This document shows positions 1 through 7,950 of a stretch of DNA of 64,000 bases, in pieces; the first letter of the stretch is position 1; each line of letters begins with the position of its first letter. The translations under genes were made by a program, and so were the position numbers. The notes under the pieces are model-generated. The model had not been told where the DNA came from. It was given only the letters and a program-made list of their open reading frames with translations, and did no database searches. The DNA is from Chitinophagaceae bacterium (GTDB lineage Bacteria; Bacteroidota; Bacteroidia; Chitinophagales; Chitinophagaceae). The stretch is from positions 372,001 to 436,000 of the forward strand of contig JADKKJ010000001.1 of assembly GCA_016720565.1 (NCBI GenBank). The letters are read 5' to 3'.

Positions 1-849
1 GAACAATCTTAATAAGGGTGTTTGCAGGTAGGGTTCTTCCAGCGCGGCGGTACCTCCCATTTTCTGCATATCCTCGCTGAACTCTTCTTCCGTTACCCAG
101 AGAATATCATCTATTGTGACTATGCCCAGCAATTCATTGCTGGCACTTACAACCGGAATGGCCACCCGGTTATTCATTTTAAAAACTTCCGCGGCTGTTT
201 CCTGGTCGTCTTCAGGATGCAGCGCCACGAAACGCTCATCCATTAATTCTTCCACCTTTTTATCGGGTGTATTTAAAATGAAATCGCGGATACGGATGTC
301 ATCCAGCAATTCCCCTTTTTCATTCAGTACATAGATCACATTGATCGTTTCACTGTCCTTTCCATGCTTGCGAATGGTGGCAAATACTTCTTCAATGGTA
401 TTCCAGGGATAAACATACACGTAGTCGGGCGTCATCAAACGGCCGATACTGTTTTCGGGATAACCCAGCAGGGAGAGAGTGACCTTTCTTTCTTCCGGTT
501 CCAGTAGTTTGATCAGTTCACGAACCACATCAGCAGAAAGCTCTTCCAGGAAATCGGTACGGTCATCTGCAGGAAGTTCATTCAGCAGAAGCGCGCTGGT
601 ACCCGGAGGCAATTCCTTCATGATCCTTTTCTGGATCGAAAGATCAAGTATCTTGAAAACGCTGGCGGCCCGGTGCATGGCCATATTGCCAATAATGCCA
701 CATTCATGATCGGGATTATCTTCTACCAGTTGAGCCACATCGCTGATATTCTGGTCATCGAGGAATTCCCGGGTCATGAGTTTATCATCCCTGCGCAGTA
801 ATTCTTCAAATTGTTCCTGTATGGTCATTGCTGGCATTTCCATCGACAT
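1..849 (-). CDS. mgtE: Magnesium transporter MgtE, N-terminal part (cut by window start)
   Basis: The first 283 residues of an MgtE-family Mg2+ channel are visible; the transmembrane half lies beyond position 1. Residues about 20-130 form the acidic helical N domain, followed by SIGRLMTP (134-141), which resembles the family's SAGRLMTP, and two CBS domains (about 135-195 and 200-258). The second CBS ends in GIVTIDDIL and EEEFSEDMQKMGG, both typical of MgtE. In the family, the N and CBS domains sense cytosolic Mg2+ and gate the pore. The start at 849 has a perfect TAnnTTTG motif on the minus strand 4 nt upstream (854-861). It is divergent from the SET-domain gene, with 74 nt between them. Confidence 0.95.
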   Translation of the reverse strand, partial: MSMEMPAMTIQEQFEELLRRDDKLMTREFLDDQNISDVAQLVEDNPDHECGIIGNMAMHRAASVFKILDLSIQKRIMKELPPGTSALLLNELPADDRTDFLEELSADVVRELIKLLEPEERKVTLSLLGYPENSIGRLMTPDYVYVYPWNTIEEVFATIRKHGKDSETINVIYVLNEKGELLDDIRIRDFILNTPDKKVEELMDERFVALHPEDDQETAAEVFKMNNRVAIPVVSASNELLGIVTIDDILWVTEEEFSEDMQKMGGTAALEEPYLQTPLLRLF

Positions 850-853
850 CCGG

Positions 854-861
854 CAAAATTA
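854..861 (-). promoter_or_regulatory. Bacteroidota -7 promoter element of mgtE
   Basis: On the minus strand this reads TAATTTTG, matching the Bacteroidota -7 consensus TAnnTTTG. It ends 4 nt before the mgtE start codon, so the transcript would have almost no leader. No well-spaced -33 TTTG is seen. Confidence 0.55.
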
Positions 862-923
862 GAACAATGTTGATAGCCGCTCCTGGCAATTCTTTAAAAT
901 CAATTGTTATTTACCTTTAGCCT

Positions 924-1307
924 ATGATCCTTCCATTTCTTTTCCTGGCCCCCAGCAATGGCATGGGCAGGGGTGTTTTTACAGATGAACCTGTACTGGC
1001 CGGTACCGTGGTTGAAATAGCACCGGTGATCGTAATGAGTGCCCTGGAACGAAAACAACTGGACCAGACCCGGCTCTATCATTATATATTTGAATGGGGC
1101 GATAATAAGGAGCAATGCATCATGGCCCTGGGCTATGTGCCCATGTATAACCATTCATTCAGCAGCAATTGCGAATATGAAATGGATTTTGACCACGACC
1201 TGATCCATATCCGCGCAGTGAGAGACATCGCGAAAGGCGAGGAGCTTTTTATAAATTATAATGGCGAATGGAATGATACTACGCCGCTTTGGTTCGATGC
1301 CAAATAA
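924..1307 (+). CDS. SET domain-containing protein
   Basis: This 127-residue protein is little more than a SET domain, the fold of protein lysine methyltransferases. The visible signatures are GRGVFTDEPV near the N-terminus, the YNHSFSSNCEY segment (the family's NHS cofactor-binding motif) in the middle, and GEELFINYNGEW near the C-terminus (family GEELTxxY). No pre-SET or post-SET cysteine clusters are present. The substrate cannot be read from sequence. Upstream, TACCTTTA (912-919) is one base off the -7 consensus and lies 4 nt before the ATG. The gene stands alone, followed by a terminator hairpin. Confidence 0.85.
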   Translation: MILPFLFLAPSNGMGRGVFTDEPVLAGTVVEIAPVIVMSALERKQLDQTRLYHYIFEWGDNKEQCIMALGYVPMYNHSFSSNCEYEMDFDHDLIHIRAVRDIAKGEELFINYNGEWNDTTPLWFDAK

Positions 1308-1308
1308 A

Positions 1309-1333
1309 AAACCGCTTCTTTTGGAAGCGGTTT
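1309..1333. terminator. Bidirectional intrinsic terminator
   Basis: A stem pairs ACCGCTTC (1311-1318) with GAAGCGGT (1324-1331), with an A-run before it and further A/T pairs outside. It lies between the convergent SET and CHRD genes and could serve both, best the minus strand, where the 1306-1310 A-run becomes a U-tract. Confidence 0.75.
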
Positions 1334-1352
1334 AAAAAATATTTTCAAACAT

Positions 1353-1865
1353 TTATTGGAAAGTGATCTGTCCCCTGATCTCACCACCAGGATAAACGCT
1401 GGTATGAATATTAAGGTAGTACTGACCATTGAGCAGGTCGTTCTCTTTGATCACTGTACCATCTACCAGCAGGGTTCCACTAAGTGTACCTGATTTGGCG
1501 TAGGTATATTTTCCGGATGTTTTCTGAGCGAAAATTGAATTGGACGTAGCTACGATATTCTGAACGATACCGGCAGCATAACCTTCCGGAGCCAGTCCAT
1601 GTATATGCATGGCATTTACTGAATCAGTCAGTCCGGACCAGGTTACCGTATAACTAAGCGTTCTTGTTTCACGTGTATAAAATACATCGAGTTTTCCGAT
1701 AGCGGCAGATGGAACGGCAGGTGTTTCTTTAGCGCCGCTCATTACAATACCGGTCTTCTGGAAATCAGTGGTTTTCTTTAATTCCGCATCTGATTCGCAG
1801 GAACTTAAAACGACCAGTGAACCTAATACGATGAAGGGTAAAGCAGTTAGTTTGATCAACTTCAT
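1353..1865 (-). CDS. CHRD domain lipoprotein
   Basis: This is a 170-residue exported lipoprotein. The N-terminus is a signal peptide ending in a lipobox (LSSC, Cys23). The rest is one CHRD domain, a fold named after chordin: the paired motifs AMHIHGLAPEG and YLNIHTSVYPGGEIRGQI are the domain's conserved His-containing strands. CHRD proteins are often metal-associated, but no specific role can be assigned here. A weak -7 motif (TATTTTTA on the minus strand, 1884-1891) lies 18 nt upstream of the start. The gene appears monocistronic, converging with the SET gene. Confidence 0.88.
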   Translation of the reverse strand: MKLIKLTALPFIVLGSLVVLSSCESDAELKKTTDFQKTGIVMSGAKETPAVPSAAIGKLDVFYTRETRTLSYTVTWSGLTDSVNAMHIHGLAPEGYAAGIVQNIVATSNSIFAQKTSGKYTYAKSGTLSGTLLVDGTVIKENDLLNGQYYLNIHTSVYPGGEIRGQITFQ

Positions 1866-1959
1866 GATTCGTTTGATTTGCGGTAAAAATAAGAAGTTTT
1901 TTGGATTGGCAATATTTCAAAAAAATATACCTAAAACACTGTGGAAAAAGCGTTAGTGA

Positions 1960-4563
1960 CTATTTCAGCCGGTTTTTGACCTCCTGGAGTTTCAAAAGGG
2001 CCTCCACAGGGGTAAGCCGGTTGATATCGGTATTTTCCAGCAATTCCCGGATCTCTCGGAAAGTTTCACTATGGGCGTCAAAAATAGAAAGCTGCATCCG
2101 GGAGGTGGATAAGGAACTGAGTGAACCGTCTTTTTCATTCGACTGGTGAAGTGATTCCAGGTGTTTTAGCACCTCATTGGCCCTCTCAATGAGAGAGTTA
2201 GGCATCCCGGCCATTTTTGCCACATGTATACCAAAACTATGGGTGCTTCCGCCCGGTGCCAGTTTTCGCAGGAATATTATTTTATTTCCTACTTCCTTAT
2301 TGGTGATATGGAAATTCTTCACCCGGGGCAGTTTTTCTTCCAGTTCATTCAGTTCATGGTAATGGGTGGCAAAAAGGGTCAGAGGTTGCTGAACTGAATT
2401 ATGCAGGTGTTCGGCAATGCTCCAGGCAATAGAAATTCCATCATAAGTGGAGGTTCCCCGGCCTATTTCATCCAGCAGGATCAGGCTTCCCGCGGTCAGG
2501 TTATTAATGATACTCGCGGTTTCATTCATTTCCACCATAAAAGTGGATTCACCACCGCTTAAATTGTCTGAAGCGCCAACCCGGGTAAAGATCTTATCCG
2601 TGAGCGGGATCCTGGCTTCTGTGGCGGGAACAAAACTGCCAATATGCGCCATGAGGGTGATCAAAGCAGTTTGCCTCAATAAGGCAGATTTACCACTCAT
2701 ATTAGGACCGGTGAGAATGATCAGTTGCTGGTCGGTCTTATTCAGCACAAGATCATTATGGATATATATTTCTCCGGGCGGTAAATTTCTTTCGATCACC
2801 GGATGCCTTCCCTGTTTTATTTCCAGTATCTCTTCTTCATAGACCAGGGGCTTTCGATACTGGTAAAGAATGGCGTTTTGAGAAAAACAGCAGAGGCAAT
2901 CTATTACGGCCAGGATATTTCCATTGGTCTGGATCGGCGAGAGGTAATCATTTAATTCGATCAGCAGGGCATCAAATAATTCCTGCTCCAGCTTCCATAT
3001 CTTTTCTTCTGCCCCGGTGATCTTTTCCTCATAATCTTTCAACTCCGGGGTGATATACCTTTCGGCATTTGCCAGGGTTTGTTTTCTTATCCATTCCGCC
3101 GGTACTTTTTGTTTATGGGAATTCGTCACTTCCAGGTAATAACCAAAAACATTATTGAAGCCTATCTTCAGTGATCCGATACCGGTTCTTTCTGCCTCCT
3201 TCTGTTGAAGTTTGGCCAGGTATTCTTTTCCGTTTTGCGCGATCTCTCTTAATTCATCCAGTTCGGCATTGATCCCTTTATTCATCATGCCTCCTTTTAT
3301 GGCCAGGGCCGGAGGGTTTTCAACGATCTCGCGGAAGATCTTTTCTGCGATCAAAGGGCAGGGATTCAACGCATCGCTTAATCTTCGAAGGTAAGCATGG
3401 TCGGATCGCATACCTGTTTCTTTGATGGCTGCCACCTGCTTCAATCCCCTGGCAAGTTGCAATACTTCTCGGGGATTTATCTTACGCATGGGAAGGCGGG
3501 CCACCAGCCTTTCAATATCCCCGCATTGTTTAATGGCCATCGTCAATTGCTGGCGCAGGTCGGTCTCTTTGATGAGGTATTCAACAGTATCCAGCCTTTC
3601 CTGTATCGATAAAATATTTCTTAAAGGAAATACGATCCATCGCTTTAATAATCTTGCTCCCATGGCGGAAACCGTATTATCAAGTACCTGTAATAAAGTA
3701 TGGTTTCCTTCACTGTTTCCATACACCAGTTCCAGGTTACGAATGGTGAACCGGTCCATCCACAGAAAATCCTCGCGGTCCATACGCTGAAGGGCCGTAA
3801 TATGCTGGAGATGGGAATGCTCGGTCTCTTTCAGGTAATGGATGATGGCCCCGGCCGCGATCAGTCCGGCATTCATATCCTCTACGCCAAATCCTTTTAA
3901 GGAATGGGTTTGAAAATGCTTCAGCAGGGTGCTTTCGGCATATCCCTGGTCGAAGATCCATTCATCCAGTGTATAGGTATAGATCCGGGGGGAAAAATAT
4001 TCGCGGAATTTTTTCTGGTGCTGCCTTTGAAACAGCATTTCCGCGGGCTTGAAACTTTGTACCAGTTTATCGGCGTATTCGCGATCCCCTTCCGCCACCA
4101 GGAATTCTCCAGTGGAGATATCCAGGAAGGCTAGCCCGTATTTTTCATTTTCAGCAAAATGAATGGCGCCAAGGAAATTATTGCTAGAATGCTCCAGCAG
4201 TTTATCGTTTACGGTAGTACCGGGCGTAACCATATCGGTCACCCCTCTTTTAACGATACCTTTTGCCTGCTTCGGATCTTCCAGCTGGTCGCAAATGGCC
4301 ACACGGTGACCCGCCTTCACCAGTTTATGCAGGTAGGTGTCCAGCGCATGATGAGGGAACCCTGCCAGTTCGGAGGAAGCGGCCGCTCCATTATTCCTTT
4401 TGGTAAGGGTGATACCCAGCACCTGGGAAGTAAGGACAGCATCCTGCCCAAAGGTCTCATAAAAATCACCTACCCTGAATAGCAGGATGGCATCGGGATA
4501 TTTTTGCTTAATGGCCCGGTGCTGCTGCATTAATGGTGTATCTGTGGCGCTGGTCTTCGACAT
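1960..4563 (-). CDS. mutS: DNA mismatch repair ATPase MutS
   Basis: A full-length MutS (867 residues; the family is usually 850-880). The N-terminal mismatch-recognition domain has FRVGDFYETFG, which contains the Phe-x-Glu motif that stacks on mismatched bases. The connector, lever and clamp domains follow. The C-terminal ABC-type ATPase has a Walker A GPNMSGKS, a signature LSGGESTFMVEM, a Walker B LILLDEIGRGTST, and the switch histidine segment ATHYHEL. It binds mismatches and recruits MutL. Its start codon (4561-4563) follows a perfect TATATTTG motif by 8 nt. It diverges from the trmH-like gene. Confidence 0.98.
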   Translation of the reverse strand: MSKTSATDTPLMQQHRAIKQKYPDAILLFRVGDFYETFGQDAVLTSQVLGITLTKRNNGAAASSELAGFPHHALDTYLHKLVKAGHRVAICDQLEDPKQAKGIVKRGVTDMVTPGTTVNDKLLEHSSNNFLGAIHFAENEKYGLAFLDISTGEFLVAEGDREYADKLVQSFKPAEMLFQRQHQKKFREYFSPRIYTYTLDEWIFDQGYAESTLLKHFQTHSLKGFGVEDMNAGLIAAGAIIHYLKETEHSHLQHITALQRMDREDFLWMDRFTIRNLELVYGNSEGNHTLLQVLDNTVSAMGARLLKRWIVFPLRNILSIQERLDTVEYLIKETDLRQQLTMAIKQCGDIERLVARLPMRKINPREVLQLARGLKQVAAIKETGMRSDHAYLRRLSDALNPCPLIAEKIFREIVENPPALAIKGGMMNKGINAELDELREIAQNGKEYLAKLQQKEAERTGIGSLKIGFNNVFGYYLEVTNSHKQKVPAEWIRKQTLANAERYITPELKDYEEKITGAEEKIWKLEQELFDALLIELNDYLSPIQTNGNILAVIDCLCCFSQNAILYQYRKPLVYEEEILEIKQGRHPVIERNLPPGEIYIHNDLVLNKTDQQLIILTGPNMSGKSALLRQTALITLMAHIGSFVPATEARIPLTDKIFTRVGASDNLSGGESTFMVEMNETASIINNLTAGSLILLDEIGRGTSTYDGISIAWSIAEHLHNSVQQPLTLFATHYHELNELEEKLPRVKNFHITNKEVGNKIIFLRKLAPGGSTHSFGIHVAKMAGMPNSLIERANEVLKHLESLHQSNEKDGSLSSLSTSRMQLSIFDAHSETFREIRELLENTDINRLTPVEALLKLQEVKNRLK

Positions 4564-4571
4564 GGGAGGAA

Positions 4572-4579
4572 CAAATATA
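4572..4579 (-). promoter_or_regulatory. -7 promoter element of mutS
   Basis: Reads TATATTTG on the minus strand, an exact TAnnTTTG match, ending 8 nt before the mutS ATG. Confidence 0.6.
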
Positions 4580-4624
4580 ATTGCTTTGCAGGGCGGGAAA
4601 ACGATTTTACCGGCTAATGTGAAT

Positions 4625-4632
4625 TATTTTTG
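4625..4632 (+). promoter_or_regulatory. -7 promoter element of the trmH-like gene
   Basis: TATTTTTG, an exact TAnnTTTG match, ending 4 nt before the ATG at 4637. It makes the longer in-frame start at 4487, inside mutS, unlikely. Confidence 0.6.
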
Positions 4633-4636
4633 CGCC

Positions 4637-5197
4637 ATGCAAAAAAGAACCATGGAGGAACTGGGCCGTTTAACGGTGGAAGAGTTCAGGACTGCCTCCA
4701 AGTTCCCGGTGGTGATCGTGCTGGAAAATATTCGGAGCGCCTATAATGTCGGTAGTGTATTCCGCACTGCAGATGCTTTCCTGCTTCAGAAGATCCACCT
4801 GGTGGGTTTTACTGCCACACCTCCGCATAAAGAGATCTGTAAAACGGCCCTTGGCGCGGAGGAATCCGTGGAATGGCAGTATTTCAAGACCTGCAGGGAG
4901 TCTTTTGAACAATTAAGAGCGGAGGGATATAAAATATATTCTGTGGAACAGGCAAAGGGTAGCACTGAACTTCAAAACCTTGGCTGGTCATCAGAACAAA
5001 AAATAGCCATTATATTCGGCAATGAAGTTTCGGGTGTAGAGCAATCCACCATCCTGCTTTCGGATGGTTGTATTGAAATACCTCAGTATGGCATGAAACA
5101 CTCGCTTAATGTGGCTACGGCGGCAGGGGTAGTACTCTGGGAACTGGTAAGAGGAAACATGAATGGAAGCGGATCGAATCTTCTGGAAAAAATTTAA
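4637..5197 (+). CDS. SpoU/TrmH-family RNA 2'-O-methyltransferase
   Basis: A 186-residue SPOUT-superfamily methyltransferase that would use S-adenosylmethionine to 2'-O-methylate a tRNA or rRNA nucleotide. The three SpoU motifs are visible: LENIRSAYNVGSVFRTAD (motif 1), IIFGNEVSGV (motif 2) and IEIPQYGMKHSLNVATAAGV (motif 3), which together form the knotted cofactor site. There is no N-terminal substrate-binding extension, so the target cannot be specified. I chose the ATG at 4637, not the open frame from 4487, because MutS is encoded opposite and a promoter motif lies just upstream. The UbiA-family gene follows after 1 nt, suggesting cotranscription. Confidence 0.9.
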   Translation: MQKRTMEELGRLTVEEFRTASKFPVVIVLENIRSAYNVGSVFRTADAFLLQKIHLVGFTATPPHKEICKTALGAEESVEWQYFKTCRESFEQLRAEGYKIYSVEQAKGSTELQNLGWSSEQKIAIIFGNEVSGVEQSTILLSDGCIEIPQYGMKHSLNVATAAGVVLWELVRGNMNGSGSNLLEKI

Positions 5198-5198
5198 A

Positions 5199-6065
5199 AT
5201 GGTAAAGAATTATTTAAGCCTGATCAAATTCTCCCATACCATCTTCGCAATGCCTTTTGCGCTGATCGGTTTTTGTTTGGGCATAATTTATCAATCCGGA
5301 TCGCTTGTTTCAGGCAAAGAAATAGGGATCAAACTGGCCCTGGTAATAGTTTGCATGGTCACGGCAAGAAGCGCGGCCATGGCCTTCAATCGTTACCTGG
5401 ATCGGGCAATTGATGCCAGAAATCCAAGAACCGCGATCAGGGAAATACCAGCTGGGGTGATCAACGCCCGCAGCGCGCTGGTGTTTACCATCGTTTCCTG
5501 TTTATTATTTATTCTTTCTACCTGGTTCATCAACCGTATCTGCTTTTATCTTTCACCGGTTGCTCTTGCCGTGGTGCTGGGATATAGTTATACAAAAAGG
5601 TTTACTGCGCTCTGCCATATAATACTTGGACTCGGTCTTTCACTTGCTCCCATTGGCGCATTTCTGGCGGTGACCGGGTATTTTGATCTGCTCCCAATCT
5701 TATTTTCAATTGCAGTGATATGCTGGGTCAGTGGGTTTGATATTATTTATGCGCTGCAGGATGAAGAATTCGATCGCTCACATAATTTATTTTCAATCCC
5801 CGCAAAGCTTGGAAAAGTAAGAGCCCTTCATATTTCGGAAGTATTACATGGCCTTAGTGCCGCCGCTATTATTTATGCCGGAATAACAGGAGGCTTTCAT
5901 GTATTTTATTGGATTGGAGTATCGCTTTTTACTGGTATGCTTGTCTACCAGCATTCAGTAGTAAAACCCAATGATCTTCGCCGCGTTAACCTGGCATTCA
6001 TGACTGCCAACGGTATTGCATCCGTTATCTTCGCGGTCTTTGTGATAATAGACCTTTTCATCTGA
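5199..6065 (+). CDS. UbiA-family polyprenyltransferase
   Basis: A polytopic membrane prenyltransferase of about 288 residues with roughly eight hydrophobic segments. The two Asp-rich motifs that bind Mg2+-diphosphate are NRYLDRAIDARNPRT (first) and DIIYALQDEEFDRSHNLF (second). The form 'DxxIDxxNPRT...IPAG' fits the 4-hydroxybenzoate prenyltransferase-like group, which includes MqnP of the futalosine menaquinone route. Quinone biosynthesis is therefore likely, but the exact substrate is inference. The ATG at 5199 is 1 nt after the preceding stop; an in-frame ATG at 5163 would overlap that gene. ruvX follows after 17 nt. Confidence 0.88.
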   Translation: MVKNYLSLIKFSHTIFAMPFALIGFCLGIIYQSGSLVSGKEIGIKLALVIVCMVTARSAAMAFNRYLDRAIDARNPRTAIREIPAGVINARSALVFTIVSCLLFILSTWFINRICFYLSPVALAVVLGYSYTKRFTALCHIILGLGLSLAPIGAFLAVTGYFDLLPILFSIAVICWVSGFDIIYALQDEEFDRSHNLFSIPAKLGKVRALHISEVLHGLSAAAIIYAGITGGFHVFYWIGVSLFTGMLVYQHSVVKPNDLRRVNLAFMTANGIASVIFAVFVIIDLFI

Positions 6066-6066
6066 C

Positions 6067-6080
6067 CCCCAAACCCCAAA
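6067..6080. repeat. Short heptad-word array before ruvX
   Basis: Two exact CCCCAAA words (6067, 6074) directly precede the ruvX start. They fit the 7-nt word family found elsewhere in this window, but two copies alone would be weak evidence. Confidence 0.4.
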
Positions 6081-6082
6081 CC

Positions 6083-6499
6083 TTGCCAAGGATCATTTGC
6101 ATAGACTACGGATTAAAAAGAACCGGCCTTGCGGTGACCGATCCTTTCCAGATCATTGCCACCGGCCTGACTACCGTTGACAGCCGCGAACTGATCAACT
6201 ACCTGAAAAATTATTTTCTACAGGAGGTGGTGGAGCTAATATTGATAGGTGAGCCTAAGAACTGGGATAATTCTGATACCCATGCCACGCCCCTGGTGGA
6301 AAAATGTATCGAGTCATTAAAAAAGAATTTCCCTGCCATACCCATTCATAAAGTAGATGAACGTTATACCTCAAAAATGGCCAAAGACGCCATGCTGGAA
6401 ATGGGTATGAAGAAAAAGGACCGACGTAACAAGGCTTTTGTAGATGAGATAGCTGCCACCATTATGCTGCAGGAATATATGAGAGCAAATAGCCACTAA
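6083..6499 (+). CDS. ruvX: Putative pre-16S rRNA nuclease / Holliday junction resolvase RuvX (YqgF)
   Basis: A 138-residue YqgF/RuvX protein with an RNase H-like fold. Visible motifs are ICIDYGLKRTGLAVTDP at the N-terminus (first catalytic Asp), ILIGEPKNWD in the middle, DERYTSKMA, and KAFVDEIAATIMLQEYM at the C-terminus (last acidic residue). In E. coli the family matures the 16S rRNA 5' end. No ATG is available: the only reasonable start is TTG at 6083, since the DYG core begins eight residues in. The TTG sits right after two CCCCAAA words. Confidence 0.92.
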   Translation: MPRIICIDYGLKRTGLAVTDPFQIIATGLTTVDSRELINYLKNYFLQEVVELILIGEPKNWDNSDTHATPLVEKCIESLKKNFPAIPIHKVDERYTSKMAKDAMLEMGMKKKDRRNKAFVDEIAATIMLQEYMRANSH

Positions 6500-6510
6500 A
6501 AAAAATGGCA

Positions 6511-6518
6511 TAACTTTG
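6511..6518 (+). promoter_or_regulatory. -7 promoter element of def
   Basis: TAACTTTG, an exact TAnnTTTG match, 55 nt before the def ATG. Confidence 0.5.
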
Positions 6519-6526
6519 CAGCTAAA

Positions 6527-6545
6527 CCTGCCTGCGGTAGGCAGG
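6527..6545. repeat. Small palindromic repeat in the def leader
   Basis: CCTGCCT (6527-6533) and AGGCAGG (6539-6545) are perfect inverted arms around GCGGT. It sits between the predicted promoter and def. A similar compact GC palindrome is at 46581-46595 before rpsH. Confidence 0.6.
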
Positions 6546-6573
6546 CTCTAAACCCTAAACTTTCAACTTCTCA
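6546..6573. repeat. Heptad-word array directly before def
   Basis: Four 7-nt words, CTCTAAA, CCCTAAA, CTTTCAA and CTTCTCA, start at 6546, 6553, 6560 and 6567, and run exactly into the ATG at 6574. The same CYCTAAA words form the right arm of the array before map (50943-51006). Confidence 0.65.
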
Positions 6574-7152
6574 ATGGTTCTTCCTATCGTAGCATATGGT
6601 GACCCGGTTTTGCGAAAAATAGCCGAAGATATTGGTCCCGATTACCCAGGCCTTGAAAAGCTCATTGCGGATATGTGGGAAACCATGTATAACAGCAGTG
6701 GGGTAGGGTTGGCTGCTCCCCAGGTTAACCGCCCTATCAGATTATTTGTAGTGGATACGCTGCAAATGTTTGAAAATATGGATGAGGAAGACAAAGCGGA
6801 TTACCCGGATGATCCTGGTTTCAAGGAAACCTTTATCAATGCGCATATTGTTGAACTGGAAGGGGAAAAATGGGCTTACAATGAAGGATGTTTAAGCATT
6901 CCGAAGATCCGGGAAGATGTTAGCCGCCCTGAAAAGGTAACTATTGAATATCAGGATGTTTTGTTTGCCAAACATCGTAGCAGTTTCAATGGCCTTACGG
7001 CCCGTGTTATATTGCATGAATATGATCATATAGATGGAAAATTATTTATTGATCATTTATCTCCGCTTAAACGTAAGCTGATGAAAGGCAAGCTTACTGA
7101 TATATCTAAAGGAAAGGTAGCTGTGGATTATAAAATGAGTTTCCCGGGATAA
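6574..7152 (+). CDS. def: Peptide deformylase
   Basis: A 192-residue deformylase that removes the formyl group from nascent protein N-termini. All three metal-site motifs are present: SGVGLAAPQV (motif 1, GxGLAAPQ), EGCLSIP (motif 2, with the Cys ligand) and LHEYDHIDGKLF (motif 3, HExxH, with the His ligands and catalytic Glu). Residues about 70-90 (ENMDEEDKADYPDDPG) are an acidic insertion that I take to be lineage-specific. It probably has its own promoter (6511-6518) after ruvX. Confidence 0.97.
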   Translation: MVLPIVAYGDPVLRKIAEDIGPDYPGLEKLIADMWETMYNSSGVGLAAPQVNRPIRLFVVDTLQMFENMDEEDKADYPDDPGFKETFINAHIVELEGEKWAYNEGCLSIPKIREDVSRPEKVTIEYQDVLFAKHRSSFNGLTARVILHEYDHIDGKLFIDHLSPLKRKLMKGKLTDISKGKVAVDYKMSFPG

Positions 7153-7286
7153 TTCGGCTTCCGGGGTTATTAAATCATGAAAATGGGTTTTATTTTTTTT
7201 TAATTTATGCTTTACCGCTATCTTCAAATCATAAATCCCACCCTTTTAATCTCCATTTGGTTTTTGGTTTTATTGTAGCTGGTTAT

Positions 7287-7320
7287 TTGGTCTGACCATA
7301 TCGGACCAGTCATTTTTTTT
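7287..7320 (+). terminator. Terminator-like hairpin just before the T9SS protein gene
   Basis: TGGTCTGA (7288-7295) pairs with TCGGACCA (7301-7308), with one G-U pair and loop CCATA, followed by an eight-T run (7313-7320). It may end the def transcript. It lies only 11 nt before the next start codon, leaving no room for a promoter between. Confidence 0.6.
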
Positions 7321-7331
7321 AAACCCCGCTT

Positions 7332-7916
7332 ATGAGAGGAAAATTTGTACTTTCTCTTCTGGCAGTATTTCTTGCCATTTCCGTCTGTAAAGCGCAGGTT
7401 CCTTCAGTTTCTCCTTATAATGGTGTAGTGCCGGCAATTTTAAATGCCGCGGGGGGCAGCTATGATGCCGCTTCCAGTTATTACCGTTATGAATGGAGCT
7501 TTGGGGAGTTGTTGCTTGTTCAGGCTTTCGCGCCAGCAGACAGTTCAGTGCTGGTCACCCAGGGTGTATTACAACCCTGCACCGACAAGGTCGGTAATTC
7601 CCCGCTAACAGTACTTTGGGAAAACGGAGACTATAAACTGTTTCCCAATCCCACTACTGGTCCTTTTGAGATCGACTTTTTTGTACGTACACCGGGCACT
7701 ATGAGTCTGCAACTGATCAACAATGTTGGCCAGGTATTGTACAAAAAGAGTTATCACTATGATGGCTGCTGCCGGATCGAGTTATTCGACCTTTCGACCT
7801 ACCCGGCGGGCGTCTATTTTGTGGTGGCCGACCTTAAACCGGATGAAAACCGTCTGGGAGACAACATAAATATTGTCCGTCACAGCGGTTTGAAAGTGGT
7901 TAAAGTGAACAAGTAA
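7332..7916 (+). CDS. T9SS type A sorting-domain protein, secreted
   Basis: A 194-residue exported protein: signal peptide (about 1-21, ending CKA-Q), a middle region of about 80 residues with no family I recognise, and a C-terminal T9SS type A-like sorting domain from about residue 100. That domain shows KLFPNPTTGPFEI, then LQLINNVGQVLY and YPAGVYFVV, the usual strand order of the Por secretion C-terminal domain. It has an insertion before the final KVVKVNK strand. Such domains direct export across the outer membrane and surface attachment. It is followed after 34 nt by the long fibre-like protein, and the two may act together at the cell surface. Confidence 0.8.
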   Translation: MRGKFVLSLLAVFLAISVCKAQVPSVSPYNGVVPAILNAAGGSYDAASSYYRYEWSFGELLLVQAFAPADSSVLVTQGVLQPCTDKVGNSPLTVLWENGDYKLFPNPTTGPFEIDFFVRTPGTMSLQLINNVGQVLYKKSYHYDGCCRIELFDLSTYPAGVYFVVADLKPDENRLGDNINIVRHSGLKVVKVNK

Positions 7917-7950
7917 CAAAAATCAAAACTAAAATCAAAAACTTCAGGAA

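Noticed and set aside
4487..4636. N-terminal extension of the TrmH-like protein
   Set aside because: It overlaps mutS on the other strand and lies before the predicted promoter.
7207..7278. A 23-codon frame rich in Leu before a terminator, like a leader peptide
   Set aside because: Seven Leu codons are not matched by a leucine-related gene downstream, and no promoter of the expected type is visible before it.
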